Shown here piece after piece: positions 8,979 to 17,104 of a stretch of 64,000 nucleotides of DNA (positions within the stretch are counted from its first letter, which is position 1; each line of letters begins with the position of its first letter). A program made the position numbers and the translations under genes. This DNA comes from Gammaproteobacteria bacterium (GTDB lineage: Bacteria; Pseudomonadota; Gammaproteobacteria; Steroidobacterales; GCA-2729495): contig CP054183.1 in NCBI GenBank assembly GCA_015709695.1, forward strand, positions 1,178,001 through 1,242,000, written 5' to 3'. The notes beneath the pieces are model-generated. The model was not told the origin of the DNA. It saw nothing but the letters and a program-made list of their open reading frames with translations, and did not search any database.

Positions 8979-9013
8979 CTGACGCAGCAGCGTCAGGCCG
9001 CTACCGGTAGCGG
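8979..9013. repeat. Two adjacent palindromes between ATPase and methyltransferase genes
   Basis: Bases 8979-8996 form a 7-bp stem CTGACGC/GCGTCAG with loop AGCA, and 8998-9013 is a perfect 16-bp palindrome CCGCTACCGGTAGCGG. There is no U-run, so a Rho-independent terminator is unlikely. A protein-binding site or mRNA-stabilising hairpin is possible. Confidence 0.4.
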
Positions 9014-9049
9014 ACGCACCGGGCCTGAGCCGGTACGGACTGGAGACAC

Positions 9050-9661
9050 ATGGGCCTGTACCAGAACCGCGTCCTGCCCTGGCTGATAGACCGCGGCATG
9101 CGCAACCGGATCATGGCCAGCTACCGTCCCCGGGCTCCGGGCCGGGCGGCGGGGCGCGTGCTGGAGCTGGGCATCGGTGCCGGACTCAATCTGCCCTTCT
9201 ACACACCAGCTGTAACCCATCTGTTCGCGCTGGAGCCATCGGACAGCTTGCGCGACAAGGCAGCCACCCTGGCTCCGCTGGCGCCATTTCCCGTGTCCCT
9301 GATCGGCGCTGGGGCCGAAGCGATCCCGCTGGAGAACGCATCGGTCGACACGGTCGTCACCACGTGGACGTTGTGTTCGATCCCGGATCTCGCCGCCGGC
9401 CTGGCCGAAGCCCGGCGCGTGCTCAAGCCGGACGGACGGCTGCTGTTCCTCGAACATGGACGATCCCCGGACGCCGGTGTCGCGCAGCGCCAGGACCGGC
9501 TGGCACCAGTGCTGCACCTGCTGGCCGGCTGCCATCCCAATCGCCGCATCGATCAGGCCATAGAAGCCGCGGGCTTCCGGTTTACCGCCATCGAAAGAAC
9601 CTACATCGAGGGCCCCCGGTTCCTCGCCTACCATTTCATGGGCGAGGCTTGCCTGGCCTGA
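9050..9661 (+). CDS. Class I SAM-dependent methyltransferase
   Basis: A 203-residue Rossmann-fold methyltransferase. Motif I is LELGIGAGLNLPFY (about residues 42-55), followed by an acidic strand end at ALEPSD, the post-motif region ENASVDTVVTTWTLCSI, ARRVLKPDGRLLFLEHG (motif III area) and a variable C-terminal segment. The LCSIPD and LEHGRS signatures resemble UbiE/phospholipid-type methyltransferases, but the substrate cannot be set. A GGAG ribosome site lies 7 bases before the ATG (actGGAGacac). Confidence 0.85.
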   Translation: MGLYQNRVLPWLIDRGMRNRIMASYRPRAPGRAAGRVLELGIGAGLNLPFYTPAVTHLFALEPSDSLRDKAATLAPLAPFPVSLIGAGAEAIPLENASVDTVVTTWTLCSIPDLAAGLAEARRVLKPDGRLLFLEHGRSPDAGVAQRQDRLAPVLHLLAGCHPNRRIDQAIEAAGFRFTAIERTYIEGPRFLAYHFMGEACLA

Positions 9662-9719
9662 CCTGGACAGCGTCGATGGGCTTGGGCTGGCGGGGCGTGT
9701 CCGCTAGACTGCCGCAGCC

Positions 9720-10928
9720 ATGAGCGACAGCAAGACCAAGCGCCCGCTGGAGGGCTTCCGCGTACTGGAGCTGGGGCAGCTGCTGGCTGGTCCCTTTACC
9801 ACCAGCATCCTCGGCTATTTCGGCGCAGAGGTCATCAAGATCGAGCCGCCAGGCACCGGGGATCCGATCCGCACCTGGCGCGTCATGAGGGACGGCGTGT
9901 CTCTCTGGTGGCACAGCCTCGGCCGCAACAAGAAGTGCATCACCGTGAACCTGCGCTCCGACAAGGGCCGCGACATCGTCCGGCAGCTCGCTGCAAGGTC
10001 GGACATACTGGTGGAGAACTTCCGTCCGGGCACCATGGAGAAGTGGGGCCTCGGTCCCGATAATCTGCGCAAGAGCCATCCGGAACTGATCTACGCGAGG
10101 ATCTCCGGCTACGGCCAGACCGGACCCTATGCTTCCCGGACCGGTTTTGCATCGGTCTGCGAGGGCGTCGGTGGCTTCCGCTATGTCAATGGCTTTCCGG
10201 GTCAGGCTCCGGTACGGCCGAACCTCAGCCTGGGCGATACCCTGGCCGCCGTACACAGTGTCATCGGCATTCTGCTGGCCTGCGTCCATCGACTCAAGGA
10301 CGGCGGACATCAGGGTCAGGTCATCGACACCGCCATTTACGAAGCCGTCTTCAACATGATGGAAGGCATCGTGCCGGAGTACTCGGGGGCAGGTGTGGTC
10401 CGCGAACCTTCGGGATCCACCCTGACCGGCATCGTGCCAACCAACACCTACCGATGCAGGGATGAACGGTTCGTCATCATCGGCGGCAATGGCGACTCGA
10501 TCTACAAGCGTCTGATGAACGCCATGGGGCGCGCTGACCTGGCCAATGATCCTCGCATGACCGACAATGCTGGCCGGGTCCGGCACGAGAAGGAACTCGA
10601 TGCCGCCATCTCTGCATGGACCAGTACCCTGACTTCGGTCGAGGTGCTGGCGATACTCGATCGGGTCGACGTACCTGCCGGGCCTATATACAGCGTCGTC
10701 GACATGATGAACGACGAGCACTTCAAGGCAAGGGGCCTGTTCGAAACAGTGGAAGTCCGGGGTGAGCCGATGACCATCCCGGCGATGGTGCCACTGCTCA
10801 GCGATACGCCTGGACGGACGGAATGGCCGGGACCCGAAATCGGCGCCCACAACCATGAAATCCTTGGCAACCTCCTGGGCTACGGCCCCGATGCCATCGA
10901 GGCACTCCGTCGCGACGGAGTCATCTGA
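9720..10928 (+). CDS. CaiB/BaiF-type class III CoA-transferase
   Basis: A 402-residue CoA-transferase of family III, which moves CoA between carboxylic acids through an aspartyl-CoA thioester. Landmarks: LEGFRVLELGQLLAGP at the start, FGAEVIKIEPP, GRNKKCITVNLRSDKG, LVENFRPG, RISGYGQTGPY, the catalytic Asp in SLGDTLAAVHSVIG, and the C-terminal DVPAGPIYSVVDM and NHEILG. Length and motif order are complete. It is 59 bases after the methyltransferase gene and ends convergently with an 8-base overlap with the Rieske gene. The acid substrate is unknown. Confidence 0.92.
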   Translation: MSDSKTKRPLEGFRVLELGQLLAGPFTTSILGYFGAEVIKIEPPGTGDPIRTWRVMRDGVSLWWHSLGRNKKCITVNLRSDKGRDIVRQLAARSDILVENFRPGTMEKWGLGPDNLRKSHPELIYARISGYGQTGPYASRTGFASVCEGVGGFRYVNGFPGQAPVRPNLSLGDTLAAVHSVIGILLACVHRLKDGGHQGQVIDTAIYEAVFNMMEGIVPEYSGAGVVREPSGSTLTGIVPTNTYRCRDERFVIIGGNGDSIYKRLMNAMGRADLANDPRMTDNAGRVRHEKELDAAISAWTSTLTSVEVLAILDRVDVPAGPIYSVVDMMNDEHFKARGLFETVEVRGEPMTIPAMVPLLSDTPGRTEWPGPEIGAHNHEILGNLLGYGPDAIEALRRDGVI

Positions 10929-11301
10929 GGCTTACGAAGACCTGTCCATCGACCTCTTCCACCGGCACCACCGTCAACGGTGCCGGCGGCTTCCCCATCG
11001 CGATGGCCTTGTGCGTCCACTTCGGCATGGACATGCCAAGAAATGCGCTGGCCCAGTCCATGTTGCTGCCGGTACAGAAGTCGAACCGTGAGTTGTGCCA
11101 CGGGCAGATCAGCACTCCCTCCGTCACCGTGCCTCTGGCCATGGACATTCCCATGTGCGGGCAGCGGTCGATCACGGCAACGGCACGGCCCTTGACCCTC
11201 GAAAGGAGCAGCTTCTGGCCCTTGGCCTGCACCGACAGCAGGCGGCCCTCCTGCACCTCCGCTGCCGACGCTACGTGGATCCTTTCCATCGCCACAGTCA
11301 C
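10921..11301 (-). CDS. Small Rieske [2Fe-2S] protein
   Basis: A 126-residue stand-alone Rieske domain. The cluster ligands are visible as C-P-H (RCPHMGMSMARG) and C-P-W-H (LICPWHNSRFD), the C-x-H...C-x2-H pattern of ferredoxin components of dioxygenases and of standalone Rieske proteins. No signal peptide or membrane segment is present, so it should be a cytoplasmic electron carrier. Its start overlaps the stop of the upstream 104-residue gene by 4 bases (ATGA). No oxygenase subunit is adjacent, so its partner is unknown. Confidence 0.88.
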   Translation of the reverse strand: MTVAMERIHVASAAEVQEGRLLSVQAKGQKLLLSRVKGRAVAVIDRCPHMGMSMARGTVTEGVLICPWHNSRFDFCTGSNMDWASAFLGMSMPKWTHKAIAMGKPPAPLTVVPVEEVDGQVFVSLR

Positions 11302-11612
11302 TCCCTCCTCCCTGCGGGCTGCGTCACAGCTGCCTTGATCAGGCTACGAATCCGTATCGCGGCACTGGCGAGCCCAAGCAGGCCGGATACGCGACGCCCT
11401 CCACGCCTGCGGGCGACGAGCCACACCAAGGCGGCACCTGCACCAAGCAGCGCCGGGTCACCGAGCCAGCGGTGCATCTTCATCAGCCCGGCATCGAAGC
11501 CGCTGGTGCTGGCGACGATCCTGCCGAATGCCAGCGTTGCTGCTTCCCTCTCACTGTTGCTACGGGCCAGGATCGCGGCATGCCTGCTCTCCAGATCTGC
11601 CACCGTTGGCAT
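11298..11612 (-). CDS. YqjK-like small membrane-associated protein
   Basis: A 104-residue protein with a charged, helical N-terminal half and one hydrophobic segment near residues 54-66 (PALLGAGAALVWLVA), followed by a strongly basic RRRGGRR. Size, topology and position directly after a YqjE-type gene match the YqjK family, of unknown function. It overlaps the preceding gene by one base and the Rieske gene by four, so all are likely one transcript. Confidence 0.6.
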   Translation of the reverse strand: MPTVADLESRHAAILARSNSEREAATLAFGRIVASTSGFDAGLMKMHRWLGDPALLGAGAALVWLVARRRGGRRVSGLLGLASAAIRIRSLIKAAVTQPAGRRE

Positions 11613-12004
11613 CAGGAACTCCTGTCCAGTCGTTCGCTGTCCCGAGCCAGCTCAGCCAGAGTGCCATGGAGCATGGGCGGCTTCCGCCGGAGCTTTGCCC
11701 GCAGAATGATCACGGCGGCCAGCGCGGTTGCAAAATACACGGCTGCCACCAGGAACGCGGCCAGCTCCCGATTGTCATCCCAGAATGTGACGATGATGGC
11801 GACACCAGCCATGACAAACGCCACCGAGGCCGCACAGACAGCAATGAACGCCCAGAGCGCGAGTTCGGCAAGCCGGCGTACCTCGAGCTGCAGCTCGACA
11901 GTGAACAGCTCCAGCCTGGTGCGGCCAATCGTGAGGATCGTGGCCAGGAATGCGCTGACTGAGCCGATGAAGCGCGCGATCGGTCCTCTCGCCTGTTCGT
12001 CCAT
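11612..12004 (-). CDS. yqjE: YqjE-type phage-holin-superfamily membrane protein
   Basis: A 130-residue inner-membrane protein with an amphipathic N-terminal helix (ARFIGSVSAFLATILTIGRTRLELFTVELQLE) and two transmembrane helices around residues 47-73 and 80-100, joined by a short DDNREL turn. This arrangement and the neighbouring ElaB/YqjD-type gene fit YqjE of the stationary-phase yqjCDEK cluster of enterobacteria. Function there is poorly defined. It starts 31 bases after the ElaB/YqjD-type gene. Confidence 0.75.
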   Translation of the reverse strand: MDEQARGPIARFIGSVSAFLATILTIGRTRLELFTVELQLEVRRLAELALWAFIAVCAASVAFVMAGVAIIVTFWDDNRELAAFLVAAVYFATALAAVIILRAKLRRKPPMLHGTLAELARDSERLDRSS

Positions 12005-12035
12005 GCACCCGCCTGGCCCGGTTTCCTGACCGCGA

Positions 12036-12341
12036 TCAGCGGCGACTGATGAGCAGGCCGATCAGCAAGCCTGCACCGGCAGCCATACCTACGGCCTGCC
12101 ACGGGTGATCACGTACGTATTCGTCGGTCGACGCCGCTGCCGCCCTGACCTCCCGGACCACATCGGTCTGGGCTGCCTCCAGCCGCTGGCGTGCCTGGCG
12201 CAGTGATTCTGCTGCCTTTGCGCGGGCACCTTCGACCTTCTCCCCGGTCTGGGAGGCTGTTGCCTGCAGCAATGCCTCGGCGTCGCGCACTACGACCTGG
12301 AGGTCCTCCAGCAGCTTGTCGGTAGTAACACTAGTCGTCAT
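12036..12341 (-). CDS. DUF883 (ElaB/YqjD) family protein
   Basis: A 101-residue protein with a long amphipathic helix (about residues 7-75: LLEDLQVVVRDAEALLQATA, KAAESLRQARQRLEAAQ) and a C-terminal tail anchor containing VGMAAGAGLLIGLLIS, ending in RR. This is the DUF883 layout. In E. coli, ElaB and YqjD are stationary-phase, tail-anchored proteins that bind ribosomes; the same role here is inferred. First gene of the small membrane set, with a GGAG site before the ATG (taagGAGCAgacc on the minus strand). Confidence 0.85.
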   Translation of the reverse strand: MTTSVTTDKLLEDLQVVVRDAEALLQATASQTGEKVEGARAKAAESLRQARQRLEAAQTDVVREVRAAAASTDEYVRDHPWQAVGMAAGAGLLIGLLISRR

Positions 12342-12416
12342 GGTCTGCTCCTTACCAGCACCTGCTCATCCTATCCCAGAAGCGCCTCGCCAGCGACGGC
12401 CGCTCTCCTGCGCCTG

Positions 12417-14210
12417 TCAATCGTCCTCACGCGTGCGCCCGCAGCGTTCGAGTGCCTGCACGCCCGTTCCCTCGAGAACGGAGCCAGTCACTGGATTGGG
12501 CCGAAAGACGGTGCAGCCTTTGAGGCCGTGCCGGAAAGCCGTCCCGTAGAGTTCGCGAAACTCGTCGAAGGGAATATTCTCGGCCACATTGATCGTCTTG
12601 GAAATGGCATTGTCCACCCATGGCTGCAATGCTGCCTGCATGGCCAACTGATCCGCCCCAGCAGTGTCCTGCGCGCCCAGCAACGCATCCGGCCTCGGCT
12701 GCCCTGGATGGCACGTGCGCCACAGGCGCCAGGCAAAATCGTCAACCTCGTGGATGGCATGCGAGCCGTCTGCTTCACGCACGCGACGGCGTGCCTGGAG
12801 TGCATATATCGGTTCGATACCGCTGGAAACATTGCCTGCCAGGAGACTGATCGTCCCGGCTGGGGCAATTGCCAGAAGGTGGCTGTTGCGGATGCCCGTT
12901 CGGCCGATCCTCGCTCGCAGCGAACCGGGTAGCCTCCCGACAAACCGGGATTCGAGAAAACGAGCAGGCTCGAAGGCCGGGAACGCTCCACGCTCACCGG
13001 CCAGCTCAACCGATGCCTCGTAAGCGGCTAGGCAGACGCGTCGCAAGATATCCCCAGCGACACCGCGTGCCGTCCAGCCATCGTAGCGCTGGCCCAGCAT
13101 GGCCAGCGCGTCCGCTAGCCCGGTGATACCAAGGCCGATGCGGCGGGTGGCGAATGCTGCCTCCGCCTGCCGGGCAAGTGGAAATGCCGACACATCGATA
13201 ACATTATCGAGAAAGCGTACAGCCAGCCGCGCCGCACCCTCCAGGGCATTCATGTCGAGGCGGGCGCCCGGTGCGAATGGGTCGATAACGAAGGCCGTCA
13301 GATTGAGAGAGCCCAGGTTGCAGGAGCCATAGGGTGGCAAGGGTACTTCCCCGCAGGGATTGGTGCTGGTCAGGAACTCCGTCGCATGCAGGTTATTCTC
13401 ACGGTTGATCTGGTCCACAAACAATACGCCCGGCTCGGCGCAGTCGTATGCGGCTTGCAGCAGTCCTTCCCAAAGCTCCCGTGCCGGGACTGTGTTGACG
13501 ACGGCACAGTCCACCAAGCCGTCGCTGCCTGTCCAGCGACGGCGCAGGATCGCCGCTCCGCCCGTGTGGAAATGCGCCGCAGGAAATACCAGCGGCCAGG
13601 ACGAACCGGCCGCAACAGCCTCCATGAATGCATCGCTTACCTGCACCGACAGGTTGAACTGGCGCAGTGAATGCCGCTCGTGCTTGGCTCTGATGAACTG
13701 TGCGATGTCAGGGTGATCGCAGCGCAGGGTCGCCATCATCGCGCCACGTCGTACACCGGCAGGCAGCACATTGGCGCACATCGCATCCCATAGCCGCATG
13801 AAAGCAACCGGGCCAGGAGCAATGGAACCCGTCATCCGGTCTTCGGCACCCGCCGGCAGCAGCGTGGAAAAGTCAAAGCCCACACCACCACCCCGCTGCA
13901 ACGTCAGTGCGCCTTCCTTCAGTGAATCAAAAGCACCCTCCAGGCTGGCTGGTATGACGCCCATGACAAAGCAGTTGAACAGCGTAGCATCGCGACCCGT
14001 GCCTGCACCGGCCAGGATCCTGCCGCCGGGGAGAAAGCGAAATTCGTCAAGCAAATGCCGGAAACGCCCGGCCCATGCATCTCTGTGCACCCCCTCACGG
14101 CCTGCCACTGCGCGAGCAACCCGATGCCAGCTATCCACTATCGAGGCTTCGCGGCCCCAGCGATATCTCGTTTGCCAGATGTAACGTGACAGCTCCGGCC
14201 AGTGCTTCAT
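12417..14210 (-). CDS. nrdJ: Adenosylcobalamin-dependent (class II) ribonucleotide reductase
   Basis: A 597-residue class II RNR that makes deoxyribonucleotides using a B12-derived radical, independent of oxygen. Visible: FLPGGRILAGAG, the first active-site cysteine in LFNCFVMGV, the glycine-rich GGGVGFDFS, the radical-site NPCGEV with Cys286 and Glu288, GSCNLGSLNL, and the phosphate-binding PAGTISLLAGNVSSGIEP. It is shorter than many NrdJ proteins: the tail after GCTVFRPNPVTG has only one further cysteine (ERCG), so the usual C-terminal redox pair is not obvious. No cobalamin riboswitch was recognised upstream; a -10-like TACAAT lies at 14280-14285 on the minus strand. Confidence 0.93.
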   Translation of the reverse strand: MKHWPELSRYIWQTRYRWGREASIVDSWHRVARAVAGREGVHRDAWAGRFRHLLDEFRFLPGGRILAGAGTGRDATLFNCFVMGVIPASLEGAFDSLKEGALTLQRGGGVGFDFSTLLPAGAEDRMTGSIAPGPVAFMRLWDAMCANVLPAGVRRGAMMATLRCDHPDIAQFIRAKHERHSLRQFNLSVQVSDAFMEAVAAGSSWPLVFPAAHFHTGGAAILRRRWTGSDGLVDCAVVNTVPARELWEGLLQAAYDCAEPGVLFVDQINRENNLHATEFLTSTNPCGEVPLPPYGSCNLGSLNLTAFVIDPFAPGARLDMNALEGAARLAVRFLDNVIDVSAFPLARQAEAAFATRRIGLGITGLADALAMLGQRYDGWTARGVAGDILRRVCLAAYEASVELAGERGAFPAFEPARFLESRFVGRLPGSLRARIGRTGIRNSHLLAIAPAGTISLLAGNVSSGIEPIYALQARRRVREADGSHAIHEVDDFAWRLWRTCHPGQPRPDALLGAQDTAGADQLAMQAALQPWVDNAISKTINVAENIPFDEFRELYGTAFRHGLKGCTVFRPNPVTGSVLEGTGVQALERCGRTREDD

Positions 14211-14369
14211 GCCGTGTCACCCAAAGAAATCATGGGTCCCCCGACAGATCGGAAGTCACCTGCAGATCGGTTCTCATTGATTGTACGACTTCGCCCCGCA
14301 TGGTGATCCAAGGGGCGGCACCCGGAGGCGACACTCGCCTCATCGGGCATGCGCGCAGGCGGTCTGGCA

Positions 14370-14398
14370 TTGTGTAGCACAAAGCACCAGATTAGCAT
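14370..14398 (+). promoter_or_regulatory. Possible sigma70 promoter for the SDR gene
   Basis: TTGTGT (14370-14375), a 17-base spacer and TAGCAT (14393-14398) sit 45 bases before the GTG start. The -35 overlaps an inverted repeat TTGTG-N3-CACAA (14370-14382 region) that could be an operator. Read by eye only. Confidence 0.35.
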
Positions 14399-14442
14399 CT
14401 GCAGCCAAACTGGCACCTGCTCGAAAAGGTGGCAACCTTACC

Positions 14443-15153
14443 GTGCCGACCGTTCTGATCACCGGTACAAGCCAAGGCCTCGGACTGGAGTTTGTCCGGC
14501 AATACGCTGCCGAGGGCTGGCAGGTCATCGCCTGCTGCCGCGACCCGACGTATTCGCCCTCCTTGCAAGCTCTGGCCACATCAGGGTCAAGGATTCGCAT
14601 TGAGCCGCTCGACATTACCGTCGGCACCCAGGTCCATCATCTCGCCAGGAGGCTGGCGGGAACCCCCATTGACGTACTGATCAACAACGCAGGCATCATG
14701 GGCGCTCTGCCGTTTGCAGAAAACCTGGAACGGCAGCATTTTGGCTCGGTGGACTACGAACTCTGGAATGAGGTCTTTCGCACCAATACACTCGGGACGG
14801 TAAGGGTGACAGAGGCCTTCATCGATCTGGTAGCGGCAAGTGCCCAGAAAAAGGTGATCAGCCTGTCCAGTACCACGGGGTCTATCGGTGAAAGCCGCCG
14901 GCAAGCCCTCGCCTACACCACGAGCAAGGCCGCCCTCAACAAGGCCATGACGCTCATTGCAGAACAGGTGCGGCAGCAAGGCATCACGGTGACGCTGGTC
15001 TGCCCTGGCTACGTCAAGACGCGCATGAACGTCGGCGGTGCAACCATCGAGGCCCCCAAGAGTGTTGCGGCGATCCGGGCGCTGATAGACCGCCTGACCC
15101 TTGCGGATTCCGGACGATTCCTGCGATACAACGGCGAGACCATCGCCTGGTAG
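14443..15153 (+). CDS. Short-chain dehydrogenase/reductase
   Basis: A 236-residue classical SDR. Start taken at GTG 14443, preceded by AAGGTGG and immediately followed by the beta strand TVLITG; the longer open frame upstream is not SDR-like. Features: TGTSQGLGLEF (cofactor TGxxxGxG), NNAGIMG, and the catalytic Ser in SLSSTTGS with YTTSK. There is no clear basic residue after the first glycine motif to settle NADP versus NAD. The substrate is unknown. The hydrolase-like gene starts 11 bases downstream and is likely co-transcribed. Confidence 0.85.
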   Translation: MPTVLITGTSQGLGLEFVRQYAAEGWQVIACCRDPTYSPSLQALATSGSRIRIEPLDITVGTQVHHLARRLAGTPIDVLINNAGIMGALPFAENLERQHFGSVDYELWNEVFRTNTLGTVRVTEAFIDLVAASAQKKVISLSSTTGSIGESRRQALAYTTSKAALNKAMTLIAEQVRQQGITVTLVCPGYVKTRMNVGGATIEAPKSVAAIRALIDRLTLADSGRFLRYNGETIAW

Positions 15154-15164
15154 CGCAGGTTGGC

Positions 15165-15959
15165 ATGCCGCCGCTGATGAGCGCCTGCGCCACCGCTGGA
15201 CGAGTCTTGCTCCGTGGCCTGCGGCAAACCTTGCTTATCGCTCTGGGCGCTGCCCTGCTTGGCACAATCGGGCTTGTCGCCTGGGCGCGGGTTGTCGCTC
15301 CCGCCGACCCTGCTGCCTCGATGGCCATGGATTCCGACGACAACGTCATTGTTGCGCGAGAAGACTGGATCAGCTTCCGCCCGCGCGATAGCGAGTCCCA
15401 AATCGGTGTCATCTTCTACCCAGATGAGAAAACCGAGCCAGCGGCGTACGGACCAGTTCTGCACCGCCTCGCTGCGGATGGTTACCTCGTGGTCCTGGCA
15501 CTCATGCCGCTGAATCTTGCCTCCCTCGCCCCGAACACTGCTCGGCAGGTCATGAAGCAGTATCCGGAGGTTGGAAAATGGGTTGTTGCCGGCCATGGCC
15601 GGGGAGGCATGGCTGCGAGCAAATTCGCCGAACGAAATCCGGAAAGCATCGTCGCCCTGATCTTGTGGGGCACCTACCCGCCAAGGTTCACTGATCTCTC
15701 GGATGCACCATGGCCAGTGCTGTCGATCACGGGTACAGCTGACCAAGTCGCGACTCCCGCAAAGGTTACTGCCGCGAAGGCTCGCCTGCCCCAGGCTACG
15801 CGTCAGCTGGAAATTGTCGGTGCAGACCACTGGGGCTTTGCCGACTTCGACCCCGCCCTGTCCACAGCGACCATCCCACGAGAGCAACAGCAACTGGATG
15901 CCATCCAGGCCACCAAGGCGCTGCTCGCTGAAATCGAAGGCGATCAAGGCAGCGGCTGA
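15165..15959 (+). CDS. Membrane-anchored alpha/beta-hydrolase-fold protein lacking the nucleophile serine
   Basis: A 264-residue protein with an N-terminal membrane segment (about residues 20-41, LLIALGAALLGTIGLVAW) and a periplasmic-type domain resembling alpha/beta-hydrolase fold 5 proteins: IGVIFYPDE, LAADGYLVVLALMPLNLA, VVAGHGRGGMAA, ALILWGTYPP, SITGTADQV and GADHWGFADF. The nucleophile elbow, normally G-x-S-x-G, reads G-H-G-R-G, so Gly145 replaces Ser. The acid (TADQ) and His (DHWG) positions are still recognisable. It may be a non-hydrolytic binding protein. Follows the SDR gene by 11 bases. Confidence 0.75.
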   Translation: MPPLMSACATAGRVLLRGLRQTLLIALGAALLGTIGLVAWARVVAPADPAASMAMDSDDNVIVAREDWISFRPRDSESQIGVIFYPDEKTEPAAYGPVLHRLAADGYLVVLALMPLNLASLAPNTARQVMKQYPEVGKWVVAGHGRGGMAASKFAERNPESIVALILWGTYPPRFTDLSDAPWPVLSITGTADQVATPAKVTAAKARLPQATRQLEIVGADHWGFADFDPALSTATIPREQQQLDAIQATKALLAEIEGDQGSG

Positions 15960-16172
15960 CGCGCGGCTGACGAGTCCGGACACATCTCCCATGCGAATCG
16001 AGGCAGAGATCGCACCCTCTGTACTTGACATAAAACCAGGTCTGAATTTGACATTCATCGACATCTGATTACGTTTATTTAACAATATGTTGATAGTGAT
16101 TTCTAAATTTCTTCCTATGAATCAGCTGCTAAGTGATGCGGATAAGCCGTGGTTTCTGCTTACGTAATCAGC

Positions 16173-16201
16173 TTGACGGACCGGAAGTTTGGGAATATTT
16201 T
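16173..16201 (+). promoter_or_regulatory. Sigma70-type promoter of the first DUF6502 gene
   Basis: TTGACG (16173-16178), exactly 17 bases, then TATTTT (16196-16201). The predicted start site is near 16208, giving a leader of only about 18 bases with no clear Shine-Dalgarno. It lies in a 266-base AT-rich gap (15960-16225) that also holds two further TTGACA boxes at 16025-16030 and 16048-16053, 23 bases apart. Confidence 0.55.
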
Positions 16202-16225
16202 CCTTAACCAAAGAATTTATGTTTA

Positions 16226-17062
16226 ATGCCTTCCGTTGACCTGAAGCCATCGATTCTGGCTGCTTACAAGCGGCTCCTAAAGCCACTGATAAGGATCCTG
16301 ATCAGAAACAACGTCTCGTACGCGGAGTTCAGCGAGGTCGCCAAAGATGTCTTCGTGGAGGTCGCAGAACACGACTTTCAGTCACCCGAAAAGAACATGA
16401 CCCAGGACCGCATCGCGATCCTGACTGGTCTAACAAAGAGTGAAGTGCAGCGATTGGTTGTGGAGAGGGGGAAAACACACCGAGGTGATTCCTCGAACAT
16501 CAAACGAATCGCCCATCTCTTGTCCGGTTGGCACACCGACCCACAGTTCACGGGGCCATATGGGTTGCCGCTTGATATTCCGTACACCGGAGACGATGAA
16601 AAGACTTTCGCAAAGCTTGTAAGCCGCTATACGGGGGATGTGTCGGCTCAATCCATGCTTGCTGAGCTGCTCAGATTTGAACTCGTAAGGGAGACGGATG
16701 AAGGACGTATCAAGGTATTGACACGAACCTTTCTCCCGCAAGCGAACGCACCCGAGAGCCTTGACAGGCTTGGCCATGCCGTTCGCAACTTTGTGGACAC
16801 CATAGATCACAACCGTAAGGAGCCGATTCCCGAGAAACGCCTGTTGGAGCGAACAGTGACTGCAGATAGCGGTGTCTATCTGTCGGATCTACAAGAGCTA
16901 CAAACCTACGTGCGCGAACGCGGACAGCTTCTTCTTGAAGAAATTGATGACTGGCTGAGCAAACACGAACCGACAGGAAGTTCTAGCTCTGAGCCGGTTG
17001 TTCACACAGGTGTTGGAATCTACCACTTTATTCAACGAAATGATGATTACGGAGCAGCTTAG
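16226..17062 (+). CDS. DUF6502-type HTH protein, copy A
   Basis: A 278-residue protein of unknown function. The N-terminal 80 residues are helical (AAYKRLLKPLIRILIRNNVSY, EFSEVAKDVFVEVAE) and contain an HTH-like segment at about 59-80 (TQDRIAILTGLTKSEVQRLV), so DNA binding is likely. The middle has a conserved GWHTDPQF, FAKLVSRYTGDVS and ELLRFELVRE; the C-terminus ends VVHTGVGIYHF. Copy B at 18138-18962 shares all these landmarks in the same order. GC content is clearly lower than in the flanks. The next gene starts 42 bases downstream. DUF6502 is recalled as the family; an alignment is needed to confirm. Confidence 0.8.
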   Translation: MPSVDLKPSILAAYKRLLKPLIRILIRNNVSYAEFSEVAKDVFVEVAEHDFQSPEKNMTQDRIAILTGLTKSEVQRLVVERGKTHRGDSSNIKRIAHLLSGWHTDPQFTGPYGLPLDIPYTGDDEKTFAKLVSRYTGDVSAQSMLAELLRFELVRETDEGRIKVLTRTFLPQANAPESLDRLGHAVRNFVDTIDHNRKEPIPEKRLLERTVTADSGVYLSDLQELQTYVRERGQLLLEEIDDWLSKHEPTGSSSSEPVVHTGVGIYHFIQRNDDYGAA

Positions 17063-17104
17063 TCCCTCCGAAGAGACTGGGAACAGCGTGCAAGAGGAGC
17101 ATTC

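Noticed and set aside
9636-10856. 406-codon minus-strand frame antisense to the CoA-transferase
   Set aside because: The plus-strand gene has all CaiB/BaiF landmarks; the antisense product is unlike any family.
14211-14442. Cobalamin riboswitch upstream of nrdJ
   Set aside because: I looked for the conserved B12-box and core strings on the minus strand and did not find them; a covariance-model scan would be decisive.
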